NCBI GenBank assembly: GCA_015075585.1
Contig: JABTUB010000001.1
Location: 434,001 to 498,000, forward strand
Length of the DNA stretch: 64,000 nt
Origin: Chloracidobacterium sp.
GTDB lineage: Bacteria; Acidobacteriota; Blastocatellia; Pyrinomonadales; Pyrinomonadaceae
Reading direction: 5' to 3'
The position numbers were made by a program, and so were the translations under genes. Below, piece after piece: positions 27,046 to 36,274 of the stretch; positions within the stretch are counted from its first letter, which is position 1, and every line of letters begins with the position of its first letter. The notes below the pieces were generated by a model, which saw nothing but the letters and a program-made list of their open reading frames with translations, was not told where the DNA came from and ran no database searches.

Positions 27046-27716
27046 TCCGCGTACTCGATAGGATCTGCAACGCCGGCTTGTGCAAAGCCGCGCAGCCGCA
27101 GCGCACACGAATCGCACGTTCCGCATGCCGCCGGCCCGTTCGAGCGGTAACAAGACCACGTAAGATGCAGCGGAGCATCGAGTTCAAGCCCTCGCTTAAC
27201 GATCTCGGCCTTTGAGAGGTGAATGATCGGTGTACGTATCTCGATATGCGTGTCGGGTTTGGTGCCTTCGTTCATCGTCTGCTGAAATGCATCATAGAAT
27301 TGCGGGCGGCAGTCAGGATAACCGCTCGAATCCTCAAAGACCGCGCCGATAAAGATCGAATCTGCACCGATGACCTCGGCCCAGCTCGTCGCTATCGCGA
27401 GCATATTCGCGTTGCGGAACGGAACGTAGCTCGTCGGCACGGTTTTTGACTCAAGATCGGCGTCAGAGACCGCGATCGCTTCATCCGTCAGCGACGAACC
27501 TCCGATCTTTGCAAGATACTCGATCGAGACATCGAGGCGATCCTTGACGCCGAAATGATCGGCAATGTCGTTAAATGCTCTCCGCTCTCTTTCTTCCGTA
27601 CGCTGTCCGTAGGAAATATGAAGGAATACAAGGTTGCAGTTTGCCGCCGCAGCGATCGCGGCCGTTACGCAACTGTCCATTCCGCCTGAAACAAGGACGA
27701 TAGATATCGATCTCAT
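27042..27716 (-). CDS. queC: 7-cyano-7-deazaguanine synthase QueC
   Basis: A 224-residue ATP-dependent enzyme that converts 7-carboxy-7-deazaguanine and ammonia to preQ0, a precursor of queuosine in tRNA. The PP-loop SGGMDS is at 10-15, and four cysteines near the C-terminus (C189, C198, C201, C204) form the zinc site, as in the family. It is the last gene of a seven-gene minus-strand run, 95 bases after queE, which makes its substrate. queD and queF are not in the window. Confidence 0.96.
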   Translation of the reverse strand: MRSISIVLVSGGMDSCVTAAIAAAANCNLVFLHISYGQRTEERERRAFNDIADHFGVKDRLDVSIEYLAKIGGSSLTDEAIAVSDADLESKTVPTSYVPFRNANMLAIATSWAEVIGADSIFIGAVFEDSSGYPDCRPQFYDAFQQTMNEGTKPDTHIEIRTPIIHLSKAEIVKRGLELDAPLHLTWSCYRSNGPAACGTCDSCALRLRGFAQAGVADPIEYAD

Positions 27717-27811
27717 AGAAAAAATGGCAGATCGCGTATATCACCGCGAATACCGGAAACGGGCCGTTCTACTGTCAAGATCGCATACAAAACTCTCTTG
27801 ACCGGCAGATT

Positions 27812-28456
27812 TCAAACGCCGTGAACATCGGCTCCCCAAACGTATTTATGCACTTGCAGATTGAATCGGATCGGCAGGCCGCTTTTTGCGACTGCTTGTG
27901 CGAGCGGCCGCATATCGATGCCGAAGACGGGCGAGATCAGCAGCTCTTTTGTATGCCTTTCAAGGCCGTACCGCTCGGTTATATCAAGAGCGAACTGCCA
28001 ATCGTTCATATCCGCGATAACGAATTTCACCTCGTCCTTTTCGGGCCGCAGCCGCTCGAGGTTCGGCCAGTGATTGCGTTCAGACTCGCCTGACGCGGGG
28101 CACTTTACATCGAGGATGATCGTTGCCCGCGGATCGACAAGTTCGGTCGAAACGAAGCCGCCTGTTTCGATCAGCACCTCGTAACCGCGGTCGCAAAGTT
28201 CGGTGATAAAAGGGAACACATTCTTTTGCGCAAGCGGCTCGCCGCCCGTAACTTCGACAAGGCCGCAGCCGAACTCGTCGAGTTTTTCAAAGATCGCATC
28301 GAACGGCATTCGCTCACCGCCCGTAAATGTATATTCGCTGTCGCACCAAGTGCAGCGCATTGGGCAGCCGGTCAGCCGTACAAAGGAGCAAGGCCGTCCG
28401 GCGTGCGAAGATTCGCCCTGTATCGACAGGAAGATCTCTGTGATGCGAAGGTCCAT
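27812..28456 (-). CDS. queE: 7-carboxy-7-deazaguanine synthase QueE
   Basis: A 214-residue radical-SAM enzyme that rearranges 6-carboxytetrahydropterin to 7-carboxy-7-deazaguanine. The cluster-binding cysteines are C31, C35 and C38 (CPMRCTWC, a CxxxCxxC). IFLSIQGES near the N-terminus and VTGGEP are family signatures. It starts 6 bases after the preceding gene and sits directly upstream of queC, giving two consecutive queuosine-precursor steps. Confidence 0.95.
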   Translation of the reverse strand: MDLRITEIFLSIQGESSHAGRPCSFVRLTGCPMRCTWCDSEYTFTGGERMPFDAIFEKLDEFGCGLVEVTGGEPLAQKNVFPFITELCDRGYEVLIETGGFVSTELVDPRATIILDVKCPASGESERNHWPNLERLRPEKDEVKFVIADMNDWQFALDITERYGLERHTKELLISPVFGIDMRPLAQAVAKSGLPIRFNLQVHKYVWGADVHGV

Positions 28457-28462
28457 TCTGTA

Positions 28463-28933
28463 TTACCCCTCGATCTTAAATGAACGTGCGATCCGCGTTA
28501 CCATCGCGTCGTAAAGCTTTTTATCTTTTGCCGGATACTCGATCAAGAAGGTGTAGAAGACATTATCGCTGAACAGTGTTTTCTGATAAGTGATGATGCC
28601 TTTCTTTTGCCCCGAAACGACAAAGCCGTTCCTCTGAAGCAGCTTGTATGAAGGCTTGACGCCGAGATCCTTTATCGCACTGTTATATTCCTGTTTCAGG
28701 CTGCGCAGCAATGCGTTGTTCGAGCCCCAAACACGCATCTCGATAAGCCCGTTCGGGGACAAGAATGTGCGGCCGTCGTTGTTCGCCGGCGGATCCTGCA
28801 TTATGAGAAGGTCGCTCGGATAATCTATCGAGAACGAAAATCGATCGTTGAAATACGTCTCGTAGGCCTTTTGTGCGAATGCCGAGGCCGAGATCAGTCC
28901 GGTAAGAAAGGCGGCTAAAAGCAATTTTTTCAT
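28463..28933 (-). CDS. Small secreted protein in the que operon
   Basis: A 156-residue protein with a signal peptide (MKKLLLAAFLTGLISASAFAQ). The mature part begins YFNDRFSFSIDYPSDLLIM, a pattern seen in many secreted proteins that share a PsbP-like or Mog1-like fold, and ends with ARSFKIEG. I assign only the general fold, weakly. I chose the ATG at 28933 because it opens the signal directly, 5 bases after the upstream stop; an earlier start would overlap the upstream gene. Confidence 0.72.
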   Translation of the reverse strand: MKKLLLAAFLTGLISASAFAQKAYETYFNDRFSFSIDYPSDLLIMQDPPANNDGRTFLSPNGLIEMRVWGSNNALLRSLKQEYNSAIKDLGVKPSYKLLQRNGFVVSGQKKGIITYQKTLFSDNVFYTFLIEYPAKDKKLYDAMVTRIARSFKIEG

Positions 28934-28938
28934 ACAGT

Positions 28939-29379
28939 TCAAAACACTCCGAACCAATTATAGCTGTTCAAGACCTCACCCGCGCCGAACGAGGCGAGAT
29001 TTGCAAGGATGATCGCCGCGTAACTGCGTATCCAATCTGATGTGCTCAGATCGTCACGCGAACGGAACGCAAGCCGGAACAACAGGCACTCGGCGACCGG
29101 AGCGAACGTTTCCGCGATCAGCAGGTAAAGTGCACGCGACGAGCCGTAGAAGAGTGCCGGCAGTACAAGTATCACGATCGGATATGTACAGGCTGTGAGC
29201 CAGATGCCGCAGAATAGCTTCTGTTTGAGCGTTACCTTTGAAGGCAGGCCGACAAGCAGGACGGCTGTTTCGATGATAATGGTTAGCAGATATCCTATCG
29301 GCAGGAACGTCCAAAGCTCGCTCATCGGCAGGCTCTGAACGGTTCTGACAGGTTCTTCTGCAAGGTCAAATAGGAACAT
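28939..29379 (-). CDS. Four-helix membrane protein
   Basis: A 146-residue integral membrane protein with about four hydrophobic helices (about 25-45, 58-78, 82-102 and 120-140). It carries two cysteines in or near helices and a conserved-looking Glu (IETAVLLVGLP). Not recognised. It lies 7 bases after the larger membrane protein upstream and 5 bases before the small secreted protein, so it is part of the same operon and may form a complex with the former. Confidence 0.72.
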   Translation of the reverse strand: MFLFDLAEEPVRTVQSLPMSELWTFLPIGYLLTIIIETAVLLVGLPSKVTLKQKLFCGIWLTACTYPIVILVLPALFYGSSRALYLLIAETFAPVAECLLFRLAFRSRDDLSTSDWIRSYAAIILANLASFGAGEVLNSYNWFGVF

Positions 29380-29386
29380 ACGCCGA

Positions 29387-30391
29387 TCAGAGCATCTTTA
29401 TCAGGAACGGAAATTCAGCCATAACATGGCCTATGGCAAACGCGAAATAGATATCGCGTGTGGTTGAATAATCGACCGCAAAGCCAAGCCACAACACCAG
29501 TATCACAACAACGCCGATCGCCAATGCGGCGGCAACCAGCTTCGGAAAGCCGTCCTTTCCTGAGAATAACGGTATTCCGCTCAGCCGCCACGGCACGGCA
29601 CGTTTGTCGATCAAAGGGATAAGCAGTATCCAAACAAAGTAATGGATCGACTCGAGAAATACGTGCGCAGCGACAAGGAAATGACTCGAAATGCCCGGCA
29701 GGATCTCGCTGCCGGCATGCTGCGATATTCGCCAGAAAAGCCGTGTATCCTGCGGCAGGTTCGGTGCATTCGCGAAGTACAGCCACAGAGCGCCGACAAA
29801 TATCGGTATCATCGCTAGACAATAGTGATACGCCCTAAGCCATTCGGGCTTGGTTCGGCGTATCTGGCGTTCGAGGAACCACATCGCGATGAAAGGATGC
29901 AGGTAAACGAGAGCGAGGCTCCAATATTGCGGCACTGCCCATGCAAGGGCTGCGAGAAGGAGTGCGGCCGGAAACGCCCACGACCAATCGCTTCGCGGCC
30001 GCTGGCGGCCTCGCATATAGAACAATGTGCCTACCCACAATATGAAAGCGGTGTTCCACGAAGCCGTGGCTGCGAACCACGTCGAAGGGCTCCAAAGCCA
30101 ACTGTCCGACGAGAAGTAAATTGTGATATAGAGAGCGGCGAGCAGGACCACGCCGGCCATGGCGAACAGATAATAGCTTCGTGAATGCCCCCAACGCCGC
30201 GGCATTCGGGTGACGAAGTATCGGAACTCCATCACGTTATGTGCGCCGGCGAAGAGGAAGATCGTTGCGAGCGAAGCGGTCAACGGAGATGCTCCGATCG
30301 CTATCGCGGCGACGGCGCACGACGCGGCAAAAGCGGCCACAAGGTATTGTGCGCTCGTAAAGCCGTATCTTGCCTGCCGGATCTCCTGCAC
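29387..30391 (-). CDS. Multi-helix membrane protein with intramembrane histidines
   Basis: A 334-residue protein with about nine membrane helices. Several carry His and Glu in a helical pattern: GAHNVMEF (near 49-56), YLHPFIAMWFLE, SSHFLVAAHVFLESIHYF (three His spaced seven apart) and GHVMAEFPF near the C-terminus. Such patterns can bind iron or haem, as in Brp/Blh carotenoid dioxygenases or membrane desaturases, but I cannot place it in either family. The operon context (two paralogous membrane proteins upstream, a small membrane protein downstream) suggests a membrane complex. Confidence 0.72.
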   Translation of the reverse strand: MQEIRQARYGFTSAQYLVAAFAASCAVAAIAIGASPLTASLATIFLFAGAHNVMEFRYFVTRMPRRWGHSRSYYLFAMAGVVLLAALYITIYFSSDSWLWSPSTWFAATASWNTAFILWVGTLFYMRGRQRPRSDWSWAFPAALLLAALAWAVPQYWSLALVYLHPFIAMWFLERQIRRTKPEWLRAYHYCLAMIPIFVGALWLYFANAPNLPQDTRLFWRISQHAGSEILPGISSHFLVAAHVFLESIHYFVWILLIPLIDKRAVPWRLSGIPLFSGKDGFPKLVAAALAIGVVVILVLWLGFAVDYSTTRDIYFAFAIGHVMAEFPFLIKML

Positions 30392-30401
30392 CTCGTTCTG
30401 T

Positions 30402-30989
30402 CTATTTTCCTGCGGGAGCGTCGGTATCAGGAACGAGCAGTTCTATCTCGCGGCCGGTTGACTGCTCGATGCGAATGTTGCTGTCGGTTACCGAACTTCG
30501 CGGGCCAAGCTCGCTCGTATTGAATATCCTGTTCGTAATGGCTCGCGCCTCCGGCAGTGCCAGATCGGCGTAGGCGAATGAAGCAGCAGCAGCGACGATG
30601 GCCGCTGCGGCCATTATCGCGAAAGCCTTGTCGGCACCTGACGCATTTCGACCCTTGCGAAACACCCAAACACCGCCGAACACAATGGCGAAGCTTAAGA
30701 GCATTCCGGTCATCAGCGTTTGCAGCCGTGATGATGAAGTACCCGCAGATGCAGTATTCAGCTCAGTTTCGGCGGTATCATTCTCAGCGCGGAGTTTGCT
30801 CAGAACGCTCGCCGGCAGGCGGAGCGTGGGCTGTTTGACATTCGGATCGATCCGAATGGTCATTGTACCGGACGTGCTCGGAACCGGTTTTACAACGCGG
30901 TTCGGCGAACGGTCAGGACGAGCGATGTCGGCAAAGGCGGCCAGCGAGAGGGCCGCGACGGTAAAGGCGATACAGATCAGTTTCTTCAT
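30402..30989 (-). CDS. Tandem paralogue B: secreted-signal, two-helix membrane protein
   Basis: A 195-residue protein with a signal peptide (MKKLICIAFTVAALSLAAFA), an extracytoplasmic part, a membrane segment (LMTGMLLSFAIVFGGVWVFRKG, about 98-118), a second Ala-rich segment and a C-terminal domain ending in LLVPDTDAPAGK. It aligns with the gene just upstream over its whole length, including the FGGVW-FRK motif. Function unknown. Confidence 0.75.
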   Translation of the reverse strand: MKKLICIAFTVAALSLAAFADIARPDRSPNRVVKPVPSTSGTMTIRIDPNVKQPTLRLPASVLSKLRAENDTAETELNTASAGTSSSRLQTLMTGMLLSFAIVFGGVWVFRKGRNASGADKAFAIMAAAAIVAAAASFAYADLALPEARAITNRIFNTSELGPRSSVTDSNIRIEQSTGREIELLVPDTDAPAGK

Positions 30990-31011
30990 AATTTTTTCCA
31001 AATAAATACTG

Positions 31012-31614
31012 TTACTCCTTAGGCCCTTCTTCTTTCGCGGGAGGATCCGGTACGACGAGCCGTGGTATCGAGTAGTCGGTTTCAACGGCGAGCTTGATCT
31101 TGCCGACGGCCCGACCGTACTGCCGCACCGCATCGTTAAAAAGGGCGGCGGAGATCCTTCTTGCTACGAGCGGCGGACCGACATTCGCGTAAACAAACGT
31201 AGCAGTTGATGCGAGGCCTGCAGCCGCCAATGCAATGACCGCTGTCTTGACGCCGCTCGGCACAGCCGCCTTTTTTCTAAAGAACCAAACACCGCCAAAG
31301 ACGATCGCGAGGCTAAGAAGCAGGCCGGTCGCAAATGTTTGTGTGCGTGTGAATATGCCGGGCACGCTGCCGTCGGTTGTTACAGCAGCGGTCGAGTCGC
31401 CGCTGTCGATCTGTTCGAGTTCCGCACGGAGTTGTTTGATCTGATCTCGCGGAATATAAAGCGTCGCATCCTTCGCTCTGGTATCCAATTCTATGATCAG
31501 ATCGGTATCGACGGTTCGCGACTTGTTGGGTTTCGGTGTCGGCGGCGGAGTATTCGCAAGGCCGGCTAAAGCCAACGACGCGACCACCGCAAATAAGAAA
31601 AATGTCTGTTTCAT
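31012..31614 (-). CDS. Tandem paralogue A: secreted-signal, two-helix membrane protein
   Basis: A 200-residue protein and first gene of a seven-gene minus-strand operon that ends with queC. It has a signal peptide (MKQTFFLFAVVASLALAGLA), a Pro/Lys-rich start, a strand-rich domain (LIIELDTRAKDATLYIP), a membrane segment (TGLLLSLAIVFGGVWFFRKK), a second Ala-rich hydrophobic segment and a C-terminal domain ending in RLVVPDPPAKEE. It is clearly a duplicate of the next gene. I chose the ATG at 31614, which opens the signal. Confidence 0.75.
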   Translation of the reverse strand: MKQTFFLFAVVASLALAGLANTPPPTPKPNKSRTVDTDLIIELDTRAKDATLYIPRDQIKQLRAELEQIDSGDSTAAVTTDGSVPGIFTRTQTFATGLLLSLAIVFGGVWFFRKKAAVPSGVKTAVIALAAAGLASTATFVYANVGPPLVARRISAALFNDAVRQYGRAVGKIKLAVETDYSIPRLVVPDPPAKEEGPKE

Positions 31615-31694
31615 AACTTTGAACCTCTGCAATTGTCTGAGGCAGTATAGCAGAATTCAGATTATGAACGATTTAAGATAAACTCATTTGCAGT

Positions 31695-33002
31695 ATGCGA
31701 GCAGAATTAAAACGATTTTTCGATCAGATGGAGCCGGGTTCGGTGGCTATCATCCCGGCGGCACACGAGCAGACGCGAAGTTACGATACGGAATTTAAGT
31801 TCCGTCAGGATTCGGACTTTTGGTACCTGACCGGTTTTCCTGAGCCTGATGCCATTGCCGTTATCACAAAGGACAGCAAAACGCCGTTCGCGCTTTATGT
31901 GCGGCCGCGCGACCCGCTGATGGAGACATGGTTCGGCCGCCGGCAGGGCGTTGACGGCGCCGTGAAGAACTTTGCCGCCGATAAGGCCTTTTCGATCGAG
32001 CGGTTCGGTGCCGACCTTGGCAAACTGTTGAACGGCCACGAAAAGCTCTACTACCGTTTTGCTGTCGATCGGGAACTTGATCGGATGATACTCGGTTATT
32101 TGACAGAGCAGCGTGTGCGTCGGTTAAAGGCCGCATATCCGCCGCATACGATCATAGATCCGACACCGATCATCGGCGAGATGCGCCTTCACAAATCTGC
32201 CAAAGAGGTCGAGCTGATGCAGACGGCGGCCACTATCGCCGCAGAGGCACACATCTTGGCGATGAAAAAGGTCAGGCCCGGAATGAACGAGGCGCAGGTC
32301 GAGGCCCTTATGGAGGCTTATATGCGCGACAAGGGTGCGAGCGGAGTTTCGTACAACTCGATAATCGGCGGCGGCGACAACGCGACGATCCTGCATTATA
32401 TCGAGAATAATATGCCGCTAAAGGACGGCGACCTTGTGCTGATCGATGCGGGAGCGGAATATCAAGGGTATGCATCAGACATCACGCGGACCTTTCCGGT
32501 TAACGGCAAATTTACGCAGGCGCAGCGTGAGGTTTACGATGTCGTGCTTGACGTGCAGCTAAATTGTATCGACTATACCGTGGCCGGCAACACCGTAAAA
32601 GCGAGGCAGGACCACTCGATCGAACTCTTGACCGAAGGTATGAAAAAGCTCGGCCTTTTGAAAGGCAAGACGTCTGACCTGATCAAGAAAAAGGCGTATA
32701 TGAAATATTATATGCACGGCGTTGGGCATTATTTAGGCCTCGATGTCCACGATGCAGGCCGCTACTTTACCGACCAGCAGGCTCGCCGCTCCAAGCCGTT
32801 CGCTCCGGGAATGGTACTTACGGTCGAGCCGGGGCTTTACATTCCGCCTGATGATAGAACGGCTCCCGCAAAGTATCGCGGCATTGGCATCCGCATCGAG
32901 GACGATGTGCTTGTAACGAAGGACGGTAACCGTAACATGACGGCAAAGGTTACAAAGGATCCTGACGAGATCGAGGCTATTATGCGAGGCTCGAAGCGGT
33001 AA
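31695..33002 (+). CDS. pepP: Xaa-Pro aminopeptidase (M24B)
   Basis: A 435-residue cytosolic metallopeptidase that removes an N-terminal residue before proline. The N-terminal AMP_N domain (about 1-135) shows RQDSDFWYLTGFPEPDA. The pita-bread domain supplies the five metal ligands: two Asp in DAGAEYQGYASDITRTFP, the His in GVGHYLGLDVHD, and Glu in TVEPGLYI and IRIEDDVLV. It is transcribed divergently from the seven-gene operon and is followed after 9 bases by a DoxX-like gene. Confidence 0.96.
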   Translation: MRAELKRFFDQMEPGSVAIIPAAHEQTRSYDTEFKFRQDSDFWYLTGFPEPDAIAVITKDSKTPFALYVRPRDPLMETWFGRRQGVDGAVKNFAADKAFSIERFGADLGKLLNGHEKLYYRFAVDRELDRMILGYLTEQRVRRLKAAYPPHTIIDPTPIIGEMRLHKSAKEVELMQTAATIAAEAHILAMKKVRPGMNEAQVEALMEAYMRDKGASGVSYNSIIGGGDNATILHYIENNMPLKDGDLVLIDAGAEYQGYASDITRTFPVNGKFTQAQREVYDVVLDVQLNCIDYTVAGNTVKARQDHSIELLTEGMKKLGLLKGKTSDLIKKKAYMKYYMHGVGHYLGLDVHDAGRYFTDQQARRSKPFAPGMVLTVEPGLYIPPDDRTAPAKYRGIGIRIEDDVLVTKDGNRNMTAKVTKDPDEIEAIMRGSKR

Positions 33003-33011
33003 CGAAAGGCG

Positions 33012-33425
33012 ATGAAATATACGGACATCATAAGGGAATTGCCGCTGCTTTTTGCCGCGATGTTCACGGCGATCCTTTTTCTTCAATCGGGCCTTGACAA
33101 GGTCTTTGACCGGAAAGGGAACCTTGAGTGGCTGACCGGCCATTTTTCTAAGACGTTCGTTGCGGGTATGGTGCCTGTGATGCTCGCTCAAATAACGGTT
33201 CTCGAACTGCTTACGGGCATTGCCGCTGCCGCAGGGACCATTTATTTCTTCGCCGCCGGTTCAACGATCGTTATTTTTATTGCGTCTATCCTTGGTGCGT
33301 TGACCTTGAGTGCGCTGTTCGTCGGGCAAAGGATCGCAAAGGATTATCCGGGAGCCGCAGTCCTGGTGCCGTACTTTATACTCGAACTCATCGCAATGTA
33401 TCTTTCGATGCCGAAGGGCATCTGA
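33012..33425 (+). CDS. DoxX-like membrane protein
   Basis: A 137-residue protein with four hydrophobic helices. The first carries FLQSGLDKVFDRKGNLEWL, close to the DoxX signature of a helix followed by an SGxxK and a charged loop. Members are linked to thiosulfate or quinone oxidation and to oxidative stress, but most are uncharacterised. It follows pepP by 9 bases, so it is likely in the same transcript. Confidence 0.8.
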   Translation: MKYTDIIRELPLLFAAMFTAILFLQSGLDKVFDRKGNLEWLTGHFSKTFVAGMVPVMLAQITVLELLTGIAAAAGTIYFFAAGSTIVIFIASILGALTLSALFVGQRIAKDYPGAAVLVPYFILELIAMYLSMPKGI

Positions 33426-33447
33426 AAGTACTGCCTCGGAGAATAAG

Positions 33448-33481
33448 AAAGCCGGCGCCGTTTTTGGACGGCACCGGCTTT
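33448..33481. terminator. Bidirectional terminator between doxX-like and nrdJ
   Basis: AAAGCCGGCGCCGT (33448-33461) and ACGGCACCGGCTTT (33468-33481) form a 14-bp stem with one mismatch (a G-T wobble when read on the minus strand). T-rich flanks on both sides let it serve both converging genes. Confidence 0.75.
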
Positions 33482-33499
33482 AAGTTCGTTCAGCCGCGG

Positions 33500-36013
33500 C
33501 TATTTACATTTTGAGTAACCGCAATCACGACATGAATCGCAGCCCGATGCGTGCTCAAGCTGGCCGCCGCACTCCGGGCATTTGCCGACCATATTCGCCA
33601 TAGCACGATCAGTTTTGATACCTTCAGCGTGGCCTGTTGAACGCTGCGATTCCGGCATATTTTTTAGCCGACGATCAACAAGCGAGAGGCACTCGGCGAC
33701 CGCTTGCTCGGGCGACGTGAGGAGCCGTTCGTTGAACCAAACCGCGTGTGTAGCCGTTACTTTATCGAGGCTTCGGGCAACATCGCGAACGTCAAAGCCG
33801 CCGCGGAGCATCTTTGAAGCAAGCAGGCCGACACCGGCGCTTATCGGGCCGACAACGAATACCTCGAGAATACGGCGTCCGTCATGATTTACGGTAACAT
33901 AAAGGTTCTGGCCCTCGAAAGGAATGCGCCATGTCGAACCCTGAAGCTCACGCGGGCGCTCGACACGCACCGACGTGTCAACATCCGATGCCTGTGAGTA
34001 TGAAGTGCTATCGGCGGCCTCCTCTGCAGCTTCCTCTTGTTTTGTTTCCGCCTCCGAGGTCTTCATAGCGTTGAGCACTTGGCCCTCGCGGCTGCCGTCG
34101 CGATAGTAGCTGACCGCCTTACAGCCGAGGCTGCGTGCCAGATGATAGAGTTCATCAACGGATTCGACGGTATCATCCTTTGCACCATTACAGGTTTTTG
34201 AGATGGCGTTGTCAACGTGCTTTTGGGCTGCCGCAAGCACTTTGACGTGCTCGACCGAGCTGATCTCCATTGCCGAAATGAAATGCTTCGGCAAATTGGC
34301 CTCGTGATCGACGACAAATTCAGCAGCGTTCGTTATCGATTCCTCGTTGGTCTGATCGACCGTCATCCCGAGCGCCTCGGCGGCTGCGGTATGAACGTAT
34401 GTGCGCGTGCCGAGCGTATCGTGGCGAACGTATGCCCATGAGAAGTTCGGTTCGATGCCTGACGATGTTTCGGCAACAAGCGAGATCGTTCCTGTAGGAG
34501 CGATGGTCGTAACCTCGTAATTTCGCGGCGTAAGAGGAACCTCGCGCGAGATGCCGATGTCCTCGTAAATGAACTTGGAATAAGCCTCACGATTCGCTTC
34601 GAACTCAGGGAACGTACCTTTCTCACGGCCGAGGTTCAGGCTCGCCATCCATGATTCGCGGCGTACAAAGCCCATCAGGCGCTCGATCAGCTGAAGTGAC
34701 TCATCACTGCCGTAAGTAATGCCAAGCTTGAGGCAAAGGTCGGCAAAGCCCATAATACCGAGACCGACCGGGCGTGTGCGCTTTACTACCTCGTCGATCT
34801 CAGGCAGCGGGAAATAACCGGCATCTACGACGTTATCGAGAAAGCGGGTGCAAATATGCGTAACGCTTGCGAGGCGTTCCCAATCAATATAGCCGCCGTC
34901 CTCGGCAGTGCTTGAATAGAATTTCGCAACATCTATCGAGCCGAGATTGCAGGAGTTATTGAAGTGAAGCTGCTGCTCGCCGCAAGGATTGCATGCGTAG
35001 ATCGGCCCCATCGATGCCATCAAATGGTTGTGGCGGTTCACTTCGTCAATGAAAATGATGCCCGGCTCAGCGTATTTGTGTGCCGACGCGATGATCCTGT
35101 TCCAGATGTCCGGAGCGTAGATCATGCCGTCCATCGGCGGCTCTTCGATAACGCAGTCGGTCAGGTCGGCGGTCTCGAATGCGAGTTTATCGGCAAACGT
35201 TACCGTTGAGCCGTCGGGCTTGCGGTAAACGACATACGGGCTGCCGGTCGCCGCGTCAAAGATAGGGCTTGTCCACGGTTCACCGTCAAATTCCGTCTGA
35301 TACCACGTGCCGTTATCGACGGCATCCATGAAAAGATCGGTAACGGTTACTGAGATGTTGAAGTTCGTAAGACTCGTCTGGTCGTTCTTCGCATGTATAA
35401 AGCGAAGCATGTCCGGGTGCGAAACGCTCAGGATGCCCATATTAGCGCCGCGCCGAACGCCGCCCTGCTTTACGACCTCGGTCGTCTGGTTAACGATGTT
35501 CATGAATGAGACAGGCCCCGAAGCCACGCCTCGCGTCGATTGGACCATAGCACCGGCAGGCCGAAGGAATTCGTAGGTCATGCCCGTTCCGCCGCCAGTC
35601 TGGTGGATGATCGCGACATTTTTTGCGTGCTCCATTATTCCGTCGATCGAATCGGGCACATTCAGGACAAAACACGCGGCAAGCTGACCCTTGGGTTTGC
35701 CCGCATTTACGAGACACGGCGTGTTCGGTATGAACTCGCGGGCGAACATTACCGGAGCCATTTCGTTATAAAATTGATTTTGCCTGATCGGGTCAGGCTC
35801 GGCCTTTGAAATATGACCGACGACGCGGCGGACGATGTCCTGCCACGTTTCGAGCGGCTCGCCGTCAAGACCTTTTGTAGCGTACCGTTTTGCGACCACT
35901 CTTTGAGCATTTAGGCCTAAAGGTGCAAACTCTCGGCCGGCGGCGGTTCCGGTGCCGTTTGCGTGTTCGACTGTCGTCGTTCCGGTAAAATTAGGGTCAA
36001 AAATGCTCGTCAT
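33500..36013 (-). CDS. nrdJ: Adenosylcobalamin-dependent ribonucleotide reductase
   Basis: An 837-residue class II reductase that makes deoxynucleotides using a B12-derived radical, independent of oxygen. Typical parts are [11 protein letters not shown] (first active-site Cys), [25 protein letters not shown] (thiyl-radical Cys and catalytic residues) and [10 protein letters not shown]. The C-terminal region has the [15 protein letters not shown] domain and a zinc-binding [10 protein letters not shown]...[13 protein letters not shown] end, all usual for NrdJ. GGAG 8-10 bases upstream supports the start. It makes the genome dependent on B12 for this step, unless another reductase exists. Confidence 0.97.
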   Translation of the reverse strand: MTSIFDPNFTGTTTVEHANGTGTAAGREFAPLGLNAQRVVAKRYATKGLDGEPLETWQDIVRRVVGHISKAEPDPIRQNQFYNEMAPVMFAREFIPNTPCLVNAGKPKGQLAACFVLNVPDSIDGIMEHAKNVAIIHQTGGGTGMTYEFLRPAGAMVQSTRGVASGPVSFMNIVNQTTEVVKQGGVRRGANMGILSVSHPDMLRFIHAKNDQTSLTNFNISVTVTDLFMDAVDNGTWYQTEFDGEPWTSPIFDAATGSPYVVYRKPDGSTVTFADKLAFETADLTDCVIEEPPMDGMIYAPDIWNRIIASAHKYAEPGIIFIDEVNRHNHLMASMGPIYACNPCGEQQLHFNNSCNLGSIDVAKFYSSTAEDGGYIDWERLASVTHICTRFLDNVVDAGYFPLPEIDEVVKRTRPVGLGIMGFADLCLKLGITYGSDESLQLIERLMGFVRRESWMASLNLGREKGTFPEFEANREAYSKFIYEDIGISREVPLTPRNYEVTTIAPTGTISLVAETSSGIEPNFSWAYVRHDTLGTRTYVHTAAAEALGMTVDQTNEESITNAAEFVVDHEANLPKHFISAMEISSVEHVKVLAAAQKHVDNAISKTCNGAKDDTVESVDELYHLARSLGCKAVSYYRDGSREGQVLNAMKTSEAETKQEEAAEEAADSTSYSQASDVDTSVRVERPRELQGSTWRIPFEGQNLYVTVNHDGRRILEVFVVGPISAGVGLLASKMLRGGFDVRDVARSLDKVTATHAVWFNERLLTSPEQAVAECLSLVDRRLKNMPESQRSTGHAEGIKTDRAMANMVGKCPECGGQLEHASGCDSCRDCGYSKCK

Positions 36014-36030
36014 AAGATACTTCTCCTCAT

Positions 36031-36050
36031 TACGGCTTATAATAGCCGTA
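36031..36050. repeat. Hairpin in the nrdJ leader
   Basis: TACGGCT (36031-36037) and AGCCGTA (36044-36050) form a perfect 7-bp inverted repeat with a 6-base loop, just before the nrdJ ribosome site. It may influence translation or bind a regulator. Confidence 0.5.
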
Positions 36051-36122
36051 CAGTCTCACGAGGCCGCTGCCTCTAGGCTAAATTTCTACGTTTTGGAAGT
36101 GGTTTGATCACCGATGTAGGGC

Positions 36123-36151
36123 AGTCTAGCCGAGTAAAATCGGAAAGTCAA
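36123..36151 (-). promoter_or_regulatory. nrdJ promoter
   Basis: On the minus strand TTGACT (36151-36146) and TAGACT (36128-36123) are separated by 17 bases. The transcript would start near 36116 and carry a leader of about 100 bases with the hairpin at 36031-36050. Confidence 0.6.
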
Positions 36152-36274
36152 TTGCATTTTTTGATATTATTGGCCGAGTAAGCGCAATGATTACAACACC
36201 TACGAGTGTAAGTTAATGTTATTGTTAAAGTTACGCGATTTACGGCCATTTTGCATAAATTTTAAGCACTTTTT

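Noticed and set aside
27717..27811. preQ1 riboswitch before queC
   Set aside because: The 95-base gap has no C-rich loop with A-rich tail arrangement, and queE has only 6 bases upstream.
36014..36274. Cobalamin riboswitch upstream of nrdJ
   Set aside because: No GCCACTG B12 box or matching structure on the minus strand.
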